33,463 nucleotides of DNA, taken from Chitinophaga pinensis. GTDB lineage: Bacteria; Bacteroidota; Bacteroidia; Flavobacteriales_D; Crocinitomicaceae. The stretch spans positions 1 to 33,463 of the forward strand of contig CALPWQ020000020.1 of NCBI GenBank assembly GCA_943327315.2, given 5' to 3'. Positions 32,709-33,463 of this stretch are shown here, one piece after another. The notes under the pieces were generated by a model. The model did no database searches. It worked only from the letters and a program-made list of their open reading frames with translations, and had not been told where the DNA came from. The position numbers and the translations under genes are program-made. How positions within the stretch are numbered: position 1 is the stretch's first letter; the number at the start of each line of letters is the position of its first letter.

Positions 32709-33463
32709 ATGAAAAAACTACTCGTCATCACCGCACTTTTGGTTTCAACCACGTCTTTTGGACAAGATCCAACGTTTACACAATTCTATGCAAACCCAAT
32801 CTATTTGAACCCAGCATTGGCGGGTTCTTACGGTTGTTCGCGCTTTGCCTCGAATTACAGGAACGAATGGCCCAATTTGTCGAGCAATTATGTGACCTAC
32901 AGTGTCGCTTGGGATAACTATTTTGACAATATTTCGGGTGGTGTTGGAATCTTGGCAACTCACGATCAACAAGGTGTAGGGACGATCAAAACGTCGATGC
33001 TTGGTTTGGTCTATTCTTGGCATAAGAATTTTAATCGCAAATGGAGGGTTCAAGTAGGTGCGCGTGCTGCATGGTACCAAAAATCATTGGATTGGGATAA
33101 ATTGACCTTTGGCGATATGATTGATCCACGACGAGGGTTTATTTATTCAACTGGGGATGTTCCAAGAGGTGGTTCAAGAGGGTTCTTTGACGCATCTATG
33201 GGCGCAGTAATTTATAACAAGAATTTTTTTGCTGGAGCGGCATGGCACCACATGAATAAGCCGAATGAATCCATGATCGTTGGCGAATCCAAACTGCCAT
33301 GGCGTTTTACGGCTCACATGGGCGCTGAAATTAAAATTGGAGGAAAATCTAAGTACTCGAGTAAAACATCCATTATGCCGAACATCATTTACCAATACCA
33401 AAATGGTTTTCAAGAATTAAATATTGGAACCTACTTTAAATACAGCGCATTCACCATGGGGGT
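32709..33463 (+). CDS. PorP/SprF-family outer-membrane protein, 5' part (cut by the window edge)
   Basis: ATG 32709 lies 3 bp after the previous stop. 251 residues are visible and the frame is open at base 33463. The signal peptide is about 1-19 (MKKLLVITALLVSTTSFGQ). The mature start QDPTFTQFYANPIYLNPALA is the hallmark of PorP/SprF proteins: an F-Q-x-x-NP-x-x-NPA-type segment after the signal. Beta-barrel strands with GGVGILATHD, VQVGARAAWYQKSLDWDKL and FFAGAAWHHMNKP follow. Family members are outer-membrane barrels that anchor or help export particular T9SS substrates (SprB in Flavobacterium). It is the last visible gene of the sigma operon, so it is probably controlled by that sigma factor or co-monitored by the anti-sigma barrel. 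Confidence 0.92.
   Translation, partial: MKKLLVITALLVSTTSFGQDPTFTQFYANPIYLNPALAGSYGCSRFASNYRNEWPNLSSNYVTYSVAWDNYFDNISGGVGILATHDQQGVGTIKTSMLGLVYSWHKNFNRKWRVQVGARAAWYQKSLDWDKLTFGDMIDPRRGFIYSTGDVPRGGSRGFFDASMGAVIYNKNFFAGAAWHHMNKPNESMIVGESKLPWRFTAHMGAEIKIGGKSKYSSKTSIMPNIIYQYQNGFQELNIGTYFKYSAFTMG

Overview
The window looks like a chromosome segment of a gliding or surface-active member of the Bacteroidota, most likely Flavobacteriales (a Fluviicola/Crocinitomicaceae-type genome is my inference). Three things point there: several secreted proteins with SprB, PKD or HYR repeats and a type IX secretion (T9SS) C-terminal sorting domain; a PorP/SprF gene; and upstream elements that fit the Bacteroidota promoter form TTG-N17-23-TAnnTTTG, with no Shine-Dalgarno sequences.

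Layout. 1-4660: the 5' part of an unknown exported protein (minus strand), a repeat-filled divergent intergenic region, then a large secreted subtilisin-like protease with PKD domains and a T9SS tail, closed by a terminator. 4670-11260: an accessory-looking stretch with a divergent Nramp-family transporter, a zeta-toxin-like kinase whose predicted start is followed at once by a stop codon, a DUF1036 protein and a T9SS-exported repeat protein. It is punctuated by three copies of a dispersed ~100-250 bp intergenic repeat. 11400-12515: a minus-strand tRNA cluster (Ser-GCT, Pro-TGG, Arg-TCT). The 3' ends of two of these tRNAs have been copied downstream, the Ser one twice in a tandem ~120 bp array. 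12550-21386: a minus-strand run of core genes (tamB, biotin carboxylase, sucC, map, a membrane protein). 21410-28449, plus strand: tsaD, a lone DsbD N-terminal-domain protein plus full DsbD, a small SprB-repeat protein, recG and a small TonB-C-like exported protein. 28457-30226, minus strand: a long-chain acyl-CoA synthetase.

30334-33463 is the most interesting part. It is a compact operon with a consensus promoter, an ECF sigma factor, a 591-residue protein that starts as a cytoplasmic anti-sigma domain, crosses the inner membrane once, has a long low-complexity periplasmic linker and ends in a PorP/SprF-like outer-membrane barrel, and then a true PorP/SprF gene cut by the window edge. The barrel of the anti-sigma protein aligns by eye with the SprF protein next to it. 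This suggests a trans-envelope sensor that monitors T9SS/SprF-type outer-membrane complexes and signals directly to the sigma factor.

The second theme is intergenic repeats. There are micro-hairpins with changing but still complementary stems, GACCCC-N3-GGGGTC hairpins, 54-bp tandem hairpin repeats and tRNA-end duplications. They fill almost all non-coding space outside the core operons.
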